DNA from: JAAFIP01 sp043774625
GTDB lineage: Bacteria; Pseudomonadota; Gammaproteobacteria; Burkholderiales; Burkholderiaceae_C
DNA length: 64,000 nucleotides
Assembly: GCA_043774625.1 (NCBI GenBank)
Contig: JAYVTG010000119.1
Span: forward strand, 36,568-100,567
Direction of reading: 5' to 3'
The notes under the pieces are model-generated. The model did not search any database. It saw only the letters and a list, made by a program, of their open reading frames with translations, and had not been told where the DNA came from. The translations under genes were made by a program, and so were the position numbers. The stretch's first letter is position 1, and every line of letters begins with the position of its first letter. Of this stretch, positions 34,127 through 43,359 are shown in pieces.

Positions 34127-34645
34127 TTAGCGGTACTTGGCATCTGCCGCGCGGTTGGCAGCAATTTCTTTTTCATAGCGGTCACCCACAGCCAGCAGCA
34201 TATCTTTGGTGAAGTACAAATCGCCACGTTTTTCGCCGTGGTATTCCAGAATGTGAGTTTCAACAATCGAATCGACCGGGCAGCTTTCTTCGCAAAAGCC
34301 GCAGAAGATGCACTTGGTCAAATCGATGTCGTAGCGGGTGGTGCGACGGCTTCCATCGTCGCGTACTTCGCTTTCGATGGTAATGGCCATGGCGGGGCAG
34401 ACTGCCTCGCATAACTTGCAGGCGATGCAGCGCTCTTCGCCATTCTCGTAACGGCGCAGCGCATGCAGGCCGCGAAAGCGTGGCGATTGCGGCGTTTTTT
34501 CTTCCGGAAATTGCACCGTGATTTTGCGACGAAAGGCATGTTTACCCGTTAGCGCAAAACCTTTGAACAGCTCAATCAGCATGAAGCTGGAGAGAAAGTC
34601 TTTCAGGGAGAAAGCCGAGGGAGACGCGGGAGCAAGTGTAGTCAT
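34127..34645 (-). CDS. nuoI: NADH-quinone oxidoreductase subunit I
   Basis: A 172-residue peripheral subunit carrying two [4Fe-4S] clusters (N6a, N6b), bound by CIACKLCEAVCPAMAI and CIFCGFCEESCPVDSI. An N-terminal amphipathic helix attaches it to the membrane arm. Between nuoH and nuoJ. Confidence 0.97.
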   Translation of the reverse strand: MTTLAPASPSAFSLKDFLSSFMLIELFKGFALTGKHAFRRKITVQFPEEKTPQSPRFRGLHALRRYENGEERCIACKLCEAVCPAMAITIESEVRDDGSRRTTRYDIDLTKCIFCGFCEESCPVDSIVETHILEYHGEKRGDLYFTKDMLLAVGDRYEKEIAANRAADAKYR

Positions 34646-34657
34646 AGCGATGCTTCC

Positions 34658-35773
34658 TTATTTCCAAATATTCCAGGATGTTTGCATCCAGCCGCCCACT
34701 ACCACCAACCAGATGAGCGTGATGGGGATGAAGATCTTCCAGCCCAAACGCATGATCTGGTCATAACGAAAGCGTGGGAAGGTAGCGCGCACCCAGATGA
34801 AGAGTGTGACGACAACAAAAGTTTTGGCAAAAATCCAGAACCAGTTCCACAGCCAGACTGTGTCGGTAATAAATTGCGGCGTGCTAATGCCTATAGCAGA
34901 GAAGCTGATAGGTGCAGCCCAGCCACCCAAAAACATGATGGCAGCCATAGCCGATATCAAAATCATGTTCGCATATTCGGCCAGGAAGAACATGGCGAAT
35001 GCCATGCCCGAATATTCCACCATGTGGCCAGCGACGATTTCAGATTCACCTTCCACCACGTCAAACGGGTGGCGGTTGGTTTCTGCAATGCCCGAAATAA
35101 TGTAGACCACGAAGATCTGCAGCAATGGCAGCCAGTTCCAAGACAGGAAACTCAAGCCCATGGATGCAAAGTAACCCTTGCCTTGGCCAGTCACGATGTC
35201 TGTCATGTTCAGCGAGGCAGACACCATCAAAACCACTACCAGACAAAAACCCATAGCGATTTCGTAACTCACCATCTGCGCTGACGCACGCAAGGCACCG
35301 AGGAACGCGTACTTGGAGTTGGACGCCCAGCCTGCAATGATCACGCCATACACTTCCATCGAGGTGATGGCCATGATGAACAGCAAGCCAGCGTTGATAT
35401 TGGACAAGGCCACTTCGGGACCAAACGGAACCACAGCCCACGCAGCCAGCGCCGGCATGATGGTCATGATGGGGCCAATGAAAAACAGACTTTTGTTGGC
35501 TGCGGTTGGAACAATAATTTCCTTGGTCAGCAGCTTGAGTGCATCCGCAATCGGTTGCAGCAAACCAAAAGGGCCTACGCGATTGGGGCCCATGCGAATC
35601 TGCATCCAGCCAATGGCCTTGCGTTCCCACAAGGTCAGATAAGCCACCAGGCCCATAATGGGCAACACTACGCAAATAATTTTGATCAAATTCCAGGCAA
35701 TGGGCCAAGCCATCGTGCCCCACCAAGGCGCAGCAATCAGCCCCTGGCCAAAGCCATGCAATGCGTCAATCAT
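34658..35773 (-). CDS. nuoH: NADH-quinone oxidoreductase subunit H
   Basis: A 371-residue membrane subunit that forms the quinone entry site with NuoB and NuoD. Diagnostic segments are WERKAIGWMQIRMGPNRVGP, NRHPFDVVEGESEIVAGHMV and YSGMAFAMFFLAEY. The start overlaps the nuoG stop by four bases. Confidence 0.97.
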   Translation of the reverse strand: MIDALHGFGQGLIAAPWWGTMAWPIAWNLIKIICVVLPIMGLVAYLTLWERKAIGWMQIRMGPNRVGPFGLLQPIADALKLLTKEIIVPTAANKSLFFIGPIMTIMPALAAWAVVPFGPEVALSNINAGLLFIMAITSMEVYGVIIAGWASNSKYAFLGALRASAQMVSYEIAMGFCLVVVLMVSASLNMTDIVTGQGKGYFASMGLSFLSWNWLPLLQIFVVYIISGIAETNRHPFDVVEGESEIVAGHMVEYSGMAFAMFFLAEYANMILISAMAAIMFLGGWAAPISFSAIGISTPQFITDTVWLWNWFWIFAKTFVVVTLFIWVRATFPRFRYDQIMRLGWKIFIPITLIWLVVVGGWMQTSWNIWK

Positions 35774-37911
35774 GCTGCCACCTCATCATTAACCACTACA
35801 GCATGCAAGCCTGCTGCGCTCACACCCGATTGCAGCGCATCGCGGGTTACTTGCAATGCTGGTGCACGTCGCACTATGCCATCCAATTGGTAAATGGTTG
35901 CACTGACTGGTTCGTTCGCCTTCACATCCAGACGAATAACAGCTTGCGTGGCATTGCAGAGTTTGTCTGCAGGTATCGCAGCAGCGTCTGCAGGCATGAC
36001 TTTGGCCAATACATCTTGCGAAGATTCAAAGTCAAAGCCCTGCAAGCCCAGCATATTGCCCAGTACGCGCAGCACTTTCCATGCAGGGCGCGCTTCACCC
36101 AATGGCTTGACAACACCATGAAAACTCTGCACCCTGCCCTCGGCGTTGATGAAGGTGCCCGCAGTCTCTGTAAACGGCGCTATTGGCAACAGCACATCGC
36201 TGCAATCCATATTGGCTTTGAACGGGCTCAAGGTCACGACCATGTCGGCCTTGATGTCAGCACCCGTAGCACCGTCAAACTTCGGTTCGGTATTCAGCAA
36301 GATGGATGCGCGCAAACCACCTGCAAGCATTTGTGCGGCATTCTTGCCATCTTTTTGCGGCAAGGCACCTACCAGTTGCGCACCCACCGTGTTGGCAGCC
36401 TCGGTGAGGTAACCAACCGCTGCTCCAGTCTGCGCGCCAATCCAGTTGGCCAGGGCCAAAAGTGTCGATGCGTTGGCATGGTGTGCGGCAGCGTTGCCCA
36501 ACAAAATGGCTTTGCGCTCACCGCCGATCAGGGACTTGGCAATGGCTTTGGCAGGCTCTGTGGCGTTTCCAGCCGCAGGTGCAGTAACGCCCTTCTCAAT
36601 AGCCACCGCTGCAGCTACATCAGCCAGAGCTTGCGCCCATTGCGAGGCTGGCACAGTGATGGCGTTTGCTACCGGTATAGCCCAGTCATATGCTACAGAA
36701 TTAATAGCTGCCAGCGCACATCCCTTGCGGACTGCCTGGCGAATTCGTTGTGCAAACAAAGGGTGGTCCTTGCGCAGATTGCTGCCCACTACCAAGGCAC
36801 GTTGCATGGTAGACAAAGATGCAATCGACGTGCCCAAATAACGCACGCCTTCGGGCTTGACAAATTCAGCATTGCGCAAGCGGTAGTCAATATTGTCGCT
36901 ACCCAAGCCGCGCACCAGGGCAGTAGCCAGGTACAGCTCTTCCACCGTGCTGTGCGGGCTGACCAGTGCGCCAATGCTCGCTGGGCTGTGGTCAGCCTTG
37001 ATGTGCTTCAAACCATTGGCCACGTATTCCAGCGCGGTTTGCCAGTCCACATCTTTCCACACGCCACCCTGCTTGAGCATGGGGTTGGTCAAACGATCGG
37101 GGCCATTCAGGGCTTCGTAACTAAAGCGGTCACGGTCGGCAATCCAGCATTCGTTCACTGCCTCATTCTCCAGCGGAACGACGCGCATCACTTTATTTGC
37201 TTTAACCTGAACGATCAGGTTGGCACCTGTCGAATCGTGCGGGCTCACCGACTTGCGTCGACCCAGCTCCCACGTGCGGGCGCTGTAGCGAAAAGGCTTG
37301 CTGGTCAGCGCGCCCACCGGGCAAATGTCGATCATGTTGCCAGACAGTTCGCTGTCCACCGTGTCACCCACTACCGTGGTAATTTCTGCATGCTCACCAC
37401 GGTGAATCATGCCCAGTTCCATAATGCCAGCAACTTCCTGACCAAAGCGCACGCAGCGTGTGCAGTGAATGCAGCGCGACATTTCTTGCATGCTGATCAG
37501 CGGGCCTACGTCTTTGTGAAAGACCACGCGCTTTTCTTCTTCGTAGCGCGAACCGCTGCCGCCGTAACCGACCGCCACGTCTTGCAACTGGCATTCACCG
37601 CCCTGGTCGCATATGGGGCAATCTAGCGGGTGGTTGATCAGCAAAAACTCCATCACGGATTGTTGAGCCTTGATGGCTTTGTCGCTCTTGGTGCGCACGA
37701 TCATGCCTTGGCTCACGGGTGTGGCGCACGCTGGCATGGGCTTGGGCATCTTCTCCACATCGACCAAACACATGCGGCAGTTGGCAGCGATGGAAAGTTT
37801 TTTGTGGTAACAAAAATGGGGGATGTAGGTGCCAGCTTTGTCGGCAGCATGCATCACCATACTGCCTTCAGCGACTTCTACTTTTTGACCGTCTAATTCA
37901 ATTTCAACCAT
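35770..37911 (-). CDS. nuoG: NADH-quinone oxidoreductase subunit G
   Basis: A 713-residue iron-sulfur subunit of the peripheral arm. The N-terminal [2Fe-2S] cysteines are in FCYHKK...NCRMCLVD and ACATP; the His-ligated cluster is HPLDCPICDQGGEC; a further [4Fe-4S] site is CIHCTRCVRFGQE with CPVGAL. The rest is a molybdopterin-oxidoreductase-like domain. ATG 37911 gives MVEIELDGQ; a TTG at 37941 overlapping the nuoF stop is an alternative. Residues 398-407 (A-L-A-A-I-N-S-V-A) are a partial sense copy of the 41-bp repeat. Confidence 0.95.
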   Translation of the reverse strand: MVEIELDGQKVEVAEGSMVMHAADKAGTYIPHFCYHKKLSIAANCRMCLVDVEKMPKPMPACATPVSQGMIVRTKSDKAIKAQQSVMEFLLINHPLDCPICDQGGECQLQDVAVGYGGSGSRYEEEKRVVFHKDVGPLISMQEMSRCIHCTRCVRFGQEVAGIMELGMIHRGEHAEITTVVGDTVDSELSGNMIDICPVGALTSKPFRYSARTWELGRRKSVSPHDSTGANLIVQVKANKVMRVVPLENEAVNECWIADRDRFSYEALNGPDRLTNPMLKQGGVWKDVDWQTALEYVANGLKHIKADHSPASIGALVSPHSTVEELYLATALVRGLGSDNIDYRLRNAEFVKPEGVRYLGTSIASLSTMQRALVVGSNLRKDHPLFAQRIRQAVRKGCALAAINSVAYDWAIPVANAITVPASQWAQALADVAAAVAIEKGVTAPAAGNATEPAKAIAKSLIGGERKAILLGNAAAHHANASTLLALANWIGAQTGAAVGYLTEAANTVGAQLVGALPQKDGKNAAQMLAGGLRASILLNTEPKFDGATGADIKADMVVTLSPFKANMDCSDVLLPIAPFTETAGTFINAEGRVQSFHGVVKPLGEARPAWKVLRVLGNMLGLQGFDFESSQDVLAKVMPADAAAIPADKLCNATQAVIRLDVKANEPVSATIYQLDGIVRRAPALQVTRDALQSGVSAAGLHAVVVNDEVAA
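36692..36720 (-). repeat. 41-bp repeat, partial copy R14, inside nuoG
   Basis: The 3' half (GCAGCTATTAATTCTGTAGC in the nuoG direction) is intact, while the 5' half is replaced by unrelated sequence. Same reading frame as the other sense copies. Confidence 0.6.
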
Positions 37912-37937
37912 ATGCTTTTTTTGGTGGTTATGCTGGG

Positions 37938-39335
37938 TCAAGCTGCAACAGCCGTTTTGCTTTGCGCTGCATCAATCATGGCCTGGAACTCATGCTTGTA
38001 ATGCTTGATCATCGCGCGCACCGGCATGGCAGCTGCGTCACCCAATGCGCAGATGGTGCGGCCCTGGATGTTGTCGGCCACAGAGTTCAGCAAATCAATA
38101 TCCTCTGGCCTGCCCTTGCCAGTATGGATGCGATCCACCATGCGCCAGAGCCAGCCTGTGCCTTCGCGGCAAGGTGTGCATTGGCCGCAGGATTCGTGCA
38201 TGTAAAAGTAACTCAAACGCTTGAGTGATTCAACCATGCAGCGTGTGTCGTCCATCACGATAACCGCACCAGAGCCGAGCATGGAGCCCGCCTTGGCGAT
38301 AGAGTCGTAGTCCATCGTGCATTCCATCATGATATTGGCGGGCAACACAGGAGAAGACGAACCACCGGGGATCACCGCCTTGAGTGTGCGGCCTTTGCGC
38401 ACGCCACCCGCGAGTTCGAGCAGTTTGGAAAACGGTGTGCCCAAAGGCACTTCGTAGTTGCCGGGCAACTCTACGTCGCCAGACACCGAGTAAATCTTGG
38501 TTCCACCGTTGTTGGGTTTGCCGATAGCCAGGTAGGCAGCGCCGCCGTTGTTGATGATCCACGGCACCGCAGCAAATGTTTCGGTGTTGTTGATCGTCGT
38601 GGGCTTGCCATACATGCCAAAGCTGGCCGGAAACGGTGGCTTAAAACGCGGTTGGCCTTTTTTGCCTTCGAGCGATTCGAGCAAGGCAGTTTCTTCGCCG
38701 CAAATGTAGGCACCAAAGCCATGAAATGCATGCAACTGAAAGCTGAAATTGCTACCCAAAATCTTGTCGCCCAACAGGCCTGCGGCGCGCGCCTCTTCCA
38801 GCGCTTCTTCAAAGCGGTCATAGGTCTGGAAGATTTCTCCGTGGATATAGTTGTAGCCCACGGTGATGCCCATAGCGTAGGCAGCAATCGCCATGCCTTC
38901 GATGACGATGTGGGGGTTGAATTCCAGAATGTCGCGGTCTTTGCAAGTACCCGGTTCGCCTTCGTCAGAATTGCACACCAGATATTTTTGACCGGGGAAC
39001 TGGCGCGGCATGAAGCTCCACTTAAGGCCGGTAGGAAAACCTGCACCGCCACGGCCACGCAAGGCGGACTCTTTGACGGTAGCAATCACCTGGTCTTGCG
39101 TCATGCTTAGGGCGGCAACGTCGCCTTCTTGACGTTCACCGTCGGCATTGGCAGCAGTGCCATCCTTGCCCAAAATTTTCTTGAGCGCCGAATAACCACC
39201 GCGCGCGATGTAGTCTTTCAAACGCCAGTTGGAACCGTTCAAGTCTTTGTAGATTTGCGGCTCGATGTGACGACCATGGAAACAGGTTTGCACACCTGTA
39301 GCCTGAAATTGTGCGAGTACTTGTGCTGCGTTCAT
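37938..39335 (-). CDS. nuoF: NADH-quinone oxidoreductase subunit F
   Basis: A 465-residue flavoprotein that oxidises NADH. The FMN/NADH site is GRGGAGFPTGLKWSFMP and the N3 [4Fe-4S] cluster is bound by ESCGQCTPCREGTGW plus a later Cys in GRTICALGDAAA. Slightly longer N-terminus than E. coli. Four-base overlap with nuoE. Confidence 0.97.
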   Translation of the reverse strand: MNAAQVLAQFQATGVQTCFHGRHIEPQIYKDLNGSNWRLKDYIARGGYSALKKILGKDGTAANADGERQEGDVAALSMTQDQVIATVKESALRGRGGAGFPTGLKWSFMPRQFPGQKYLVCNSDEGEPGTCKDRDILEFNPHIVIEGMAIAAYAMGITVGYNYIHGEIFQTYDRFEEALEEARAAGLLGDKILGSNFSFQLHAFHGFGAYICGEETALLESLEGKKGQPRFKPPFPASFGMYGKPTTINNTETFAAVPWIINNGGAAYLAIGKPNNGGTKIYSVSGDVELPGNYEVPLGTPFSKLLELAGGVRKGRTLKAVIPGGSSSPVLPANIMMECTMDYDSIAKAGSMLGSGAVIVMDDTRCMVESLKRLSYFYMHESCGQCTPCREGTGWLWRMVDRIHTGKGRPEDIDLLNSVADNIQGRTICALGDAAAMPVRAMIKHYKHEFQAMIDAAQSKTAVAA

Positions 39336-39820
39336 GCTGTGGCGCTCCGTAGTCCGTCGATCAATTGGTCCAGCTTGTCATTGGTCATAAAGCTGCACAT
39401 GCTGCGGTCATTCACCAGGATTACCGGAGAATCTGCGCAGGCGCCCAAGCATTCGCTCTGTTGCACCGTAAACATGCCATCCGCGGTGGTGCTACCCATT
39501 TCTACACCCAGCTTGCTGCACAAATGGTTCAAGGCTTTTTGGCCGTCGCGCAACTGGCAGGGCAAGTTAGTGCAAACGTTCAGCTTGTACTTGCCCACCG
39601 GAGTCTGGTTGTACATGTTGTAAAACGTGGTGACTTCGCGCACGGCAATGGCAGGCATGCCCAGATAGTCGCCAATCTGCTTTTCAGCATCGGCGCTCAC
39701 CCAACTCTGCTCTTGCTGCACAATAGTCAGGCAGGCCATGACGGCAGACTCTTTGTGGTCGGCAGAATATTTGGCGACTTCCTTGTCGAAACGTTTGAGG
39801 GTATCGGCAGACAACTTCAT
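39332..39820 (-). CDS. nuoE: NADH-quinone oxidoreductase subunit E
   Basis: A 162-residue thioredoxin-fold subunit with the N1a [2Fe-2S] cluster, bound by NVCTNLPCQL and SECLGACADSP. Four-base overlaps with nuoD and nuoF indicate tight translational coupling. Confidence 0.97.
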   Translation of the reverse strand: MKLSADTLKRFDKEVAKYSADHKESAVMACLTIVQQEQSWVSADAEKQIGDYLGMPAIAVREVTTFYNMYNQTPVGKYKLNVCTNLPCQLRDGQKALNHLCSKLGVEMGSTTADGMFTVQQSECLGACADSPVILVNDRSMCSFMTNDKLDQLIDGLRSATA

Positions 39821-41070
39821 CGGTCAATTTCTCCAAACACAATATCCATCGTGCCGATCACTGCAACGGCGTCGGCAATCATGTGACCACGGGTCATTTC
39901 GTCCAGAGCAGCCAAATGCGCAAAACCAGGGGCGCGAATCTTCAGGCGATAGGGCTTGTTGGCACCATCGCTCACCATGTAAATGCCAAATTCGCCCTTG
40001 GGGTGCTCCACTGCGGAATACGCCTCGCCTTGTGGCACGTGAAAACCTTCAGTGAAAAGCTTGAAGTGGTGGATCAGCTCTTCCATGTTGGACTTCATGC
40101 TTTCGCGGTCCGGTGCAGCCACTTTATGGTTGTCGGTAATCACTGGGCCAGGGTTGACGCGCAACCAGTCGACGCACTGCTTGATGATGCGGTTGGACTG
40201 CTTCATCTCTTCCATGCGCACCAAGTAACGGTCATAACAGTCGCCGGTTTTACCTACAGGAATGTCAAAATCCATGTCGCTGTACACGTCGTAAGGCTGC
40301 TGCTTGCGCAAGTCCCAGGCAATGCCTGAGCCGCGCAGCATGGCTCCGGTGAAGCCGAGATTCAAGGCGCGTTCTGGCGTTACAACACCAATACCCACGG
40401 TGCGCTGCTTCCAGATGCGGTTGTCGGTCAACAGCGTATGGTATTCGGCCAAATAATTGGGAAAGCGCTTAGTAAAGTCGTCGACAAAGTCAAGCATCGA
40501 ACCCTGACGGCCTTCGTTCAACTTGGCCAGTGCCTTAGCGTTCTTGATCTTGCTGACCTTGTACTGCGGCATGCTGTCTGGCAGGTCGCGGTACACACCC
40601 CCTGGGCGGAAGTAGGCCGCGTGCATGCGCGCGCCGCTGACGGCTTCGTACAGGTCAAACAAGTCTTCACGTTCGCGAAAGGCGTACAAGAAAATTGTCA
40701 TCGCGCCGCAGTCCAGGCCGTGGGCACCGATCCACAACAAGTGGTTCAGCAAACGGGTGATCTCGGAGAACATGACGCGGATGTACTGCGCACGCACGGG
40801 CACGTCAATGCCCATCATCTTTTCAATGGCCAGGCAGTAGGCGTGCTCGTTGCACATCATCGACACATAGTCCAGCCGGTCCATATAAGGCAGCGACTGG
40901 ATGTAGGTTTTGCTCTCAGCCAGCTTTTCAGTAGCGCGGTGCAGCAGGCCAATGTGGGGGTCTGCGCGCTGAATCACTTCGCCGTCCAGCTCCAGTACCA
41001 AGCGCAGCACGCCATGCGCGGCAGGGTGTTGCGGGCCAAAGTTGAGTGTATAGTTTTTAATATCTGACAT
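39817..41070 (-). CDS. nuoD: NADH-quinone oxidoreductase subunit D
   Basis: A 417-residue hydrogenase-like subunit that forms the quinone pocket. The N-terminal NFGPQHPAAHGVLRLVLELDGE carries the quinone-site His, and DPHIGLLHRATEKLAESKTY and the C-terminal VFGEIDR are canonical. It is separate from NuoC, as usual outside the enterics. Confidence 0.97.
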   Translation of the reverse strand: MSDIKNYTLNFGPQHPAAHGVLRLVLELDGEVIQRADPHIGLLHRATEKLAESKTYIQSLPYMDRLDYVSMMCNEHAYCLAIEKMMGIDVPVRAQYIRVMFSEITRLLNHLLWIGAHGLDCGAMTIFLYAFREREDLFDLYEAVSGARMHAAYFRPGGVYRDLPDSMPQYKVSKIKNAKALAKLNEGRQGSMLDFVDDFTKRFPNYLAEYHTLLTDNRIWKQRTVGIGVVTPERALNLGFTGAMLRGSGIAWDLRKQQPYDVYSDMDFDIPVGKTGDCYDRYLVRMEEMKQSNRIIKQCVDWLRVNPGPVITDNHKVAAPDRESMKSNMEELIHHFKLFTEGFHVPQGEAYSAVEHPKGEFGIYMVSDGANKPYRLKIRAPGFAHLAALDEMTRGHMIADAVAVIGTMDIVFGEIDR

Positions 41071-41072
41071 GT

Positions 41073-41693
41073 TTACACTCCAGCGGGCTTGATACCGCCG
41101 TAGTTGTCCTCTCGAATCACGCGCGGGGTAATTTCTCGCAGTTCAATCGACACGGGCTGGTAGATCACACGCTTTTTCTCGCTGTCATAGCGCATCTCCA
41201 CGTGGCCGTGGGTCGGAAAGTCCTTGCGGAAAGGGTGACCTATGAAGCCGTAGTCCGTCAAGATGCGGCGCAAGTCGTTATGGCCTTCAAACACGATGCC
41301 GAACAAGTCGAAGGCTTCGCGTTCAAACCAGTTAACCGAGCTCCACACGTCGTTGACAGACGCCACCATGGGCAAGTCGTCGTCGGGTGCAAACACCTTG
41401 AGGCGCACGCGCTGGTTGAGCGACACCGACAGCAAGTGGGATACGACGCAATAGCGCGGGCCGTCATACGCTCCGTCTTTGTATTCGGAATAGTCCACAC
41501 CACACAAATCCATGAGCTGCTCAAATTTGCAACCATCGGCATCGCGCAAAATTTTGGCAGCTTGCAGGTAATCTGCGGCAGACACCAGGACTTTGACTTC
41601 GCCCAAGTCTATGCTGATACGTTTGATTTTGGAGCCGAGTGCCGCTTCAACAGCAGCCTTGGTCGTGTCGGGAGATACAGCAAATGCAGTCAT
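41073..41693 (-). CDS. nuoC: NADH-quinone oxidoreductase subunit C
   Basis: A 206-residue peripheral subunit with the 30-kDa signature WFEREAFDLFGIVFEGHNDLRR and GHPFRKDFPTHGHVEMRYD. It bridges NuoB and NuoD. Two bases before nuoD. Confidence 0.96.
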   Translation of the reverse strand: MTAFAVSPDTTKAAVEAALGSKIKRISIDLGEVKVLVSAADYLQAAKILRDADGCKFEQLMDLCGVDYSEYKDGAYDGPRYCVVSHLLSVSLNQRVRLKVFAPDDDLPMVASVNDVWSSVNWFEREAFDLFGIVFEGHNDLRRILTDYGFIGHPFRKDFPTHGHVEMRYDSEKKRVIYQPVSIELREITPRVIREDNYGGIKPAGV

Positions 41694-41707
41694 CAGGTGT
41701 ACCTTGC

Positions 41708-42184
41708 TTAAACGCGCGCGATCGTCTGTGTGCGGCGAATTTTTTGCTGCAACTGGATGATGCCGTAGAGTAAAGCTTCTGCCGTAGGTGGGCAGCCGGG
41801 CACGTACACGTCAACCGGCACAATGCGGTCGCAACCGCGTACCACCGAATAGCTGTAGTGGTAATAGCCGCCACCGTTGGCACACGACCCCATGGACAGC
41901 ACCCAGCGCGGTTCGCTCATCTGGTCATACACCCTACGCAAGGCGGGTGCCATTTTGTTGCACAGCGTACCAGCCACAATCATCAGGTCGGCCTGGCGCG
42001 GGCTGGGGCGAAACACGATACCAAAACGGTCCAGGTCATAACGCGCAGCGCCTGCGTGCATCATCTCGACCGCGCAGCAGGCCAGGCCAAACGACATGGG
42101 CCACAGCGAGCCCGTTTTGGCCCAGTTCACCACCGAGTCATAGGTGGTGGTGGCAAAGCCTTTTTCGAATACGCCTTCAATCAT
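41708..42184 (-). CDS. nuoB: NADH-quinone oxidoreductase subunit B
   Basis: A 158-residue subunit with the terminal N2 [4Fe-4S] cluster. The tandem cysteines are in LACCAVEMMHA, with further ligands in GTLCNKMAPAL and VPGCPPTAEALLYG. It hands electrons to quinone at the NuoD/NuoH interface. Confidence 0.97.
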   Translation of the reverse strand: MIEGVFEKGFATTTYDSVVNWAKTGSLWPMSFGLACCAVEMMHAGAARYDLDRFGIVFRPSPRQADLMIVAGTLCNKMAPALRRVYDQMSEPRWVLSMGSCANGGGYYHYSYSVVRGCDRIVPVDVYVPGCPPTAEALLYGIIQLQQKIRRTQTIARV

Positions 42185-42221
42185 GGTGTCATGTGCCTCA
42201 ATATTGCCTGTTTATTCCCGA

Positions 42222-42581
42222 TTATTCCCAATCCAGGGCGCCCTTTTTCCATTCGTAGATAAAGCCTACGACCAGAATGGACAGGAAAATCATCATCGCC
42301 CAAAACCCGACGATGCCAATCTCTTTGAGTGCAACACCCCAGGGGAAAAGAAAGGCGATTTCCAAGTCGAACAAAATAAATAAAATAGCTACGAGGTAGT
42401 AGCGTACGTCAAACTTCATTCGTGCGTCTTCAAAGGCTTCAAAGCCACACTCGTAAGGAGAGTCTTTGGCCGCGTCGGGGCGGCGGGGGCCAAGAATGTA
42501 GCCCAACACTTGGGGAACGATGCCGACACCGACACCGACCAAGATAAACAACAGGATCGGCAGGTATTGTTCTAGGTTCAT
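42222..42581 (-). CDS. nuoA: NADH-quinone oxidoreductase subunit A
   Basis: A 119-residue three-helix membrane subunit. The conserved loop is KDSPYECGFEAFEDARMKFDVRYY with its essential Cys, and FDLEIAFLFPWG follows. ATG 42581 gives MNLEQYLPILLFILVG, the family start; five extra upstream codons are possible. First gene of nuoABCDEFGHIJKLMN, just after a tRNA-Leu. Confidence 0.96.
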   Translation of the reverse strand: MNLEQYLPILLFILVGVGVGIVPQVLGYILGPRRPDAAKDSPYECGFEAFEDARMKFDVRYYLVAILFILFDLEIAFLFPWGVALKEIGIVGFWAMMIFLSILVVGFIYEWKKGALDWE

Positions 42582-42603
42582 CGCGTCACGAAGCATTTTA
42601 ATT

Positions 42604-42688
42604 TGGTGCGGTCGGCGAGACTCGAACTCGCACAGCTTTCGCCACTACCCCCTCAAGATAGCGTGTCTACCAATTTCACCACGACCGC
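42604..42688 (-). tRNA. tRNA-Leu (anticodon GAG)
   Basis: The minus strand reads GCGGTCGTGGTGAAATTGGT and onward, with the acceptor arm GCGGTCG/CGACCGC, D-loop TTGGTAGACAC, anticodon stem CTATC/GGTAG around TTGAGGG (anticodon GAG), a long variable arm and T-loop GTTCGAGTC, ending in an encoded CCA. Length of 85 bases fits a type-II (leucine) tRNA. It sits between secG and nuoA, as in other Burkholderiales. Confidence 0.96.
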
Positions 42689-42855
42689 TGACTATTTTTA
42701 GCTCTGGCAACGCATGAGGAATAGCGTTGCATTCAACCTAGAGTTTACCCTGAAAACCAGTGGCTTTCAGGCTGACTCGCCTGCAAATTCGCAAGCACGG
42801 CGCGCTGGTATTGCGCGCAGGTATTACGAGCTGATGTTGCAGGCTGATTGGGAGC

Positions 42856-43302
42856 TTACTTGGTGGGCACAGGTGCCGCAGCGCCAGAGACTGCTGTGGC
42901 CGGGCTGACTGTAGTTACCGCTGCCGGCGCTGCGCTGGAACCCGTAGGGATGGCAGCTGCGCCAGATGCTACAGGCGAGGCTGGCAGCACAGGAACAGAT
43001 GCGCCGCCAGCGGGAGCGGTGATAACCGCTTTTTCCAACACTGAACCCGAACCACCGGTGGGGCGCACGCCGCTAAAGTAGGCCAATGCCAGCGTGCACA
43101 CGAAGAACACCGCTGCCAAAATACCGGTGGCACGCGACATGAAGTTGGCGCTGCCGCTGGCGCCGAACAGGCTGCCTGCAGAACCCGAACCAAAAGCAGC
43201 GCCCATGTCGGCACCCTTGCCGTGTTGCACCAGGATCAAACCGATCATGACGATGGCCGACAACATTTGCAGGGCCAACAAAATAGTACCTAAAACTTGC
43301 AT
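42856..43302 (-). CDS. secG: Preprotein translocase subunit SecG
   Basis: A 148-residue two-helix subunit of SecYEG, starting MQVLGTILLALQMLSAIVMI with the conserved HGKGADMGAAFGSGSAGSLFG loop between the helices. The C-terminal tail is long and Ala/Pro-rich, as in many betaproteobacteria. The Shine-Dalgarno TAGGAG lies at the edge of a 41-bp repeat copy immediately upstream. Confidence 0.93.
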   Translation of the reverse strand: MQVLGTILLALQMLSAIVMIGLILVQHGKGADMGAAFGSGSAGSLFGASGSANFMSRATGILAAVFFVCTLALAYFSGVRPTGGSGSVLEKAVITAPAGGASVPVLPASPVASGAAAIPTGSSAAPAAVTTVSPATAVSGAAAPVPTK

Positions 43303-43307
43303 TACTT

Positions 43308-43348
43308 ACTCCTAATTTAATAGCTGCTTGCGCATATTCTACGCTGGC
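43308..43348 (-). repeat. 41-bp repeat, copy R15, upstream of secG
   Basis: Full copy in the gap between tpiA and secG. Its 3' end (ATTAGGAGT instead of the usual ATTAATAGC) contributes the ribosome-binding site TAGGAG of secG. Confidence 0.9.
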
Positions 43349-43359
43349 TACAAGCACAT

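Noticed and set aside
35761..37626. Long open frame (621 codons) on the plus strand opposite nuoG
   Set aside because: It is the antisense shadow of nuoG, rich in His/Cys/Arg with no family resemblance; nuoG itself is fully conserved.
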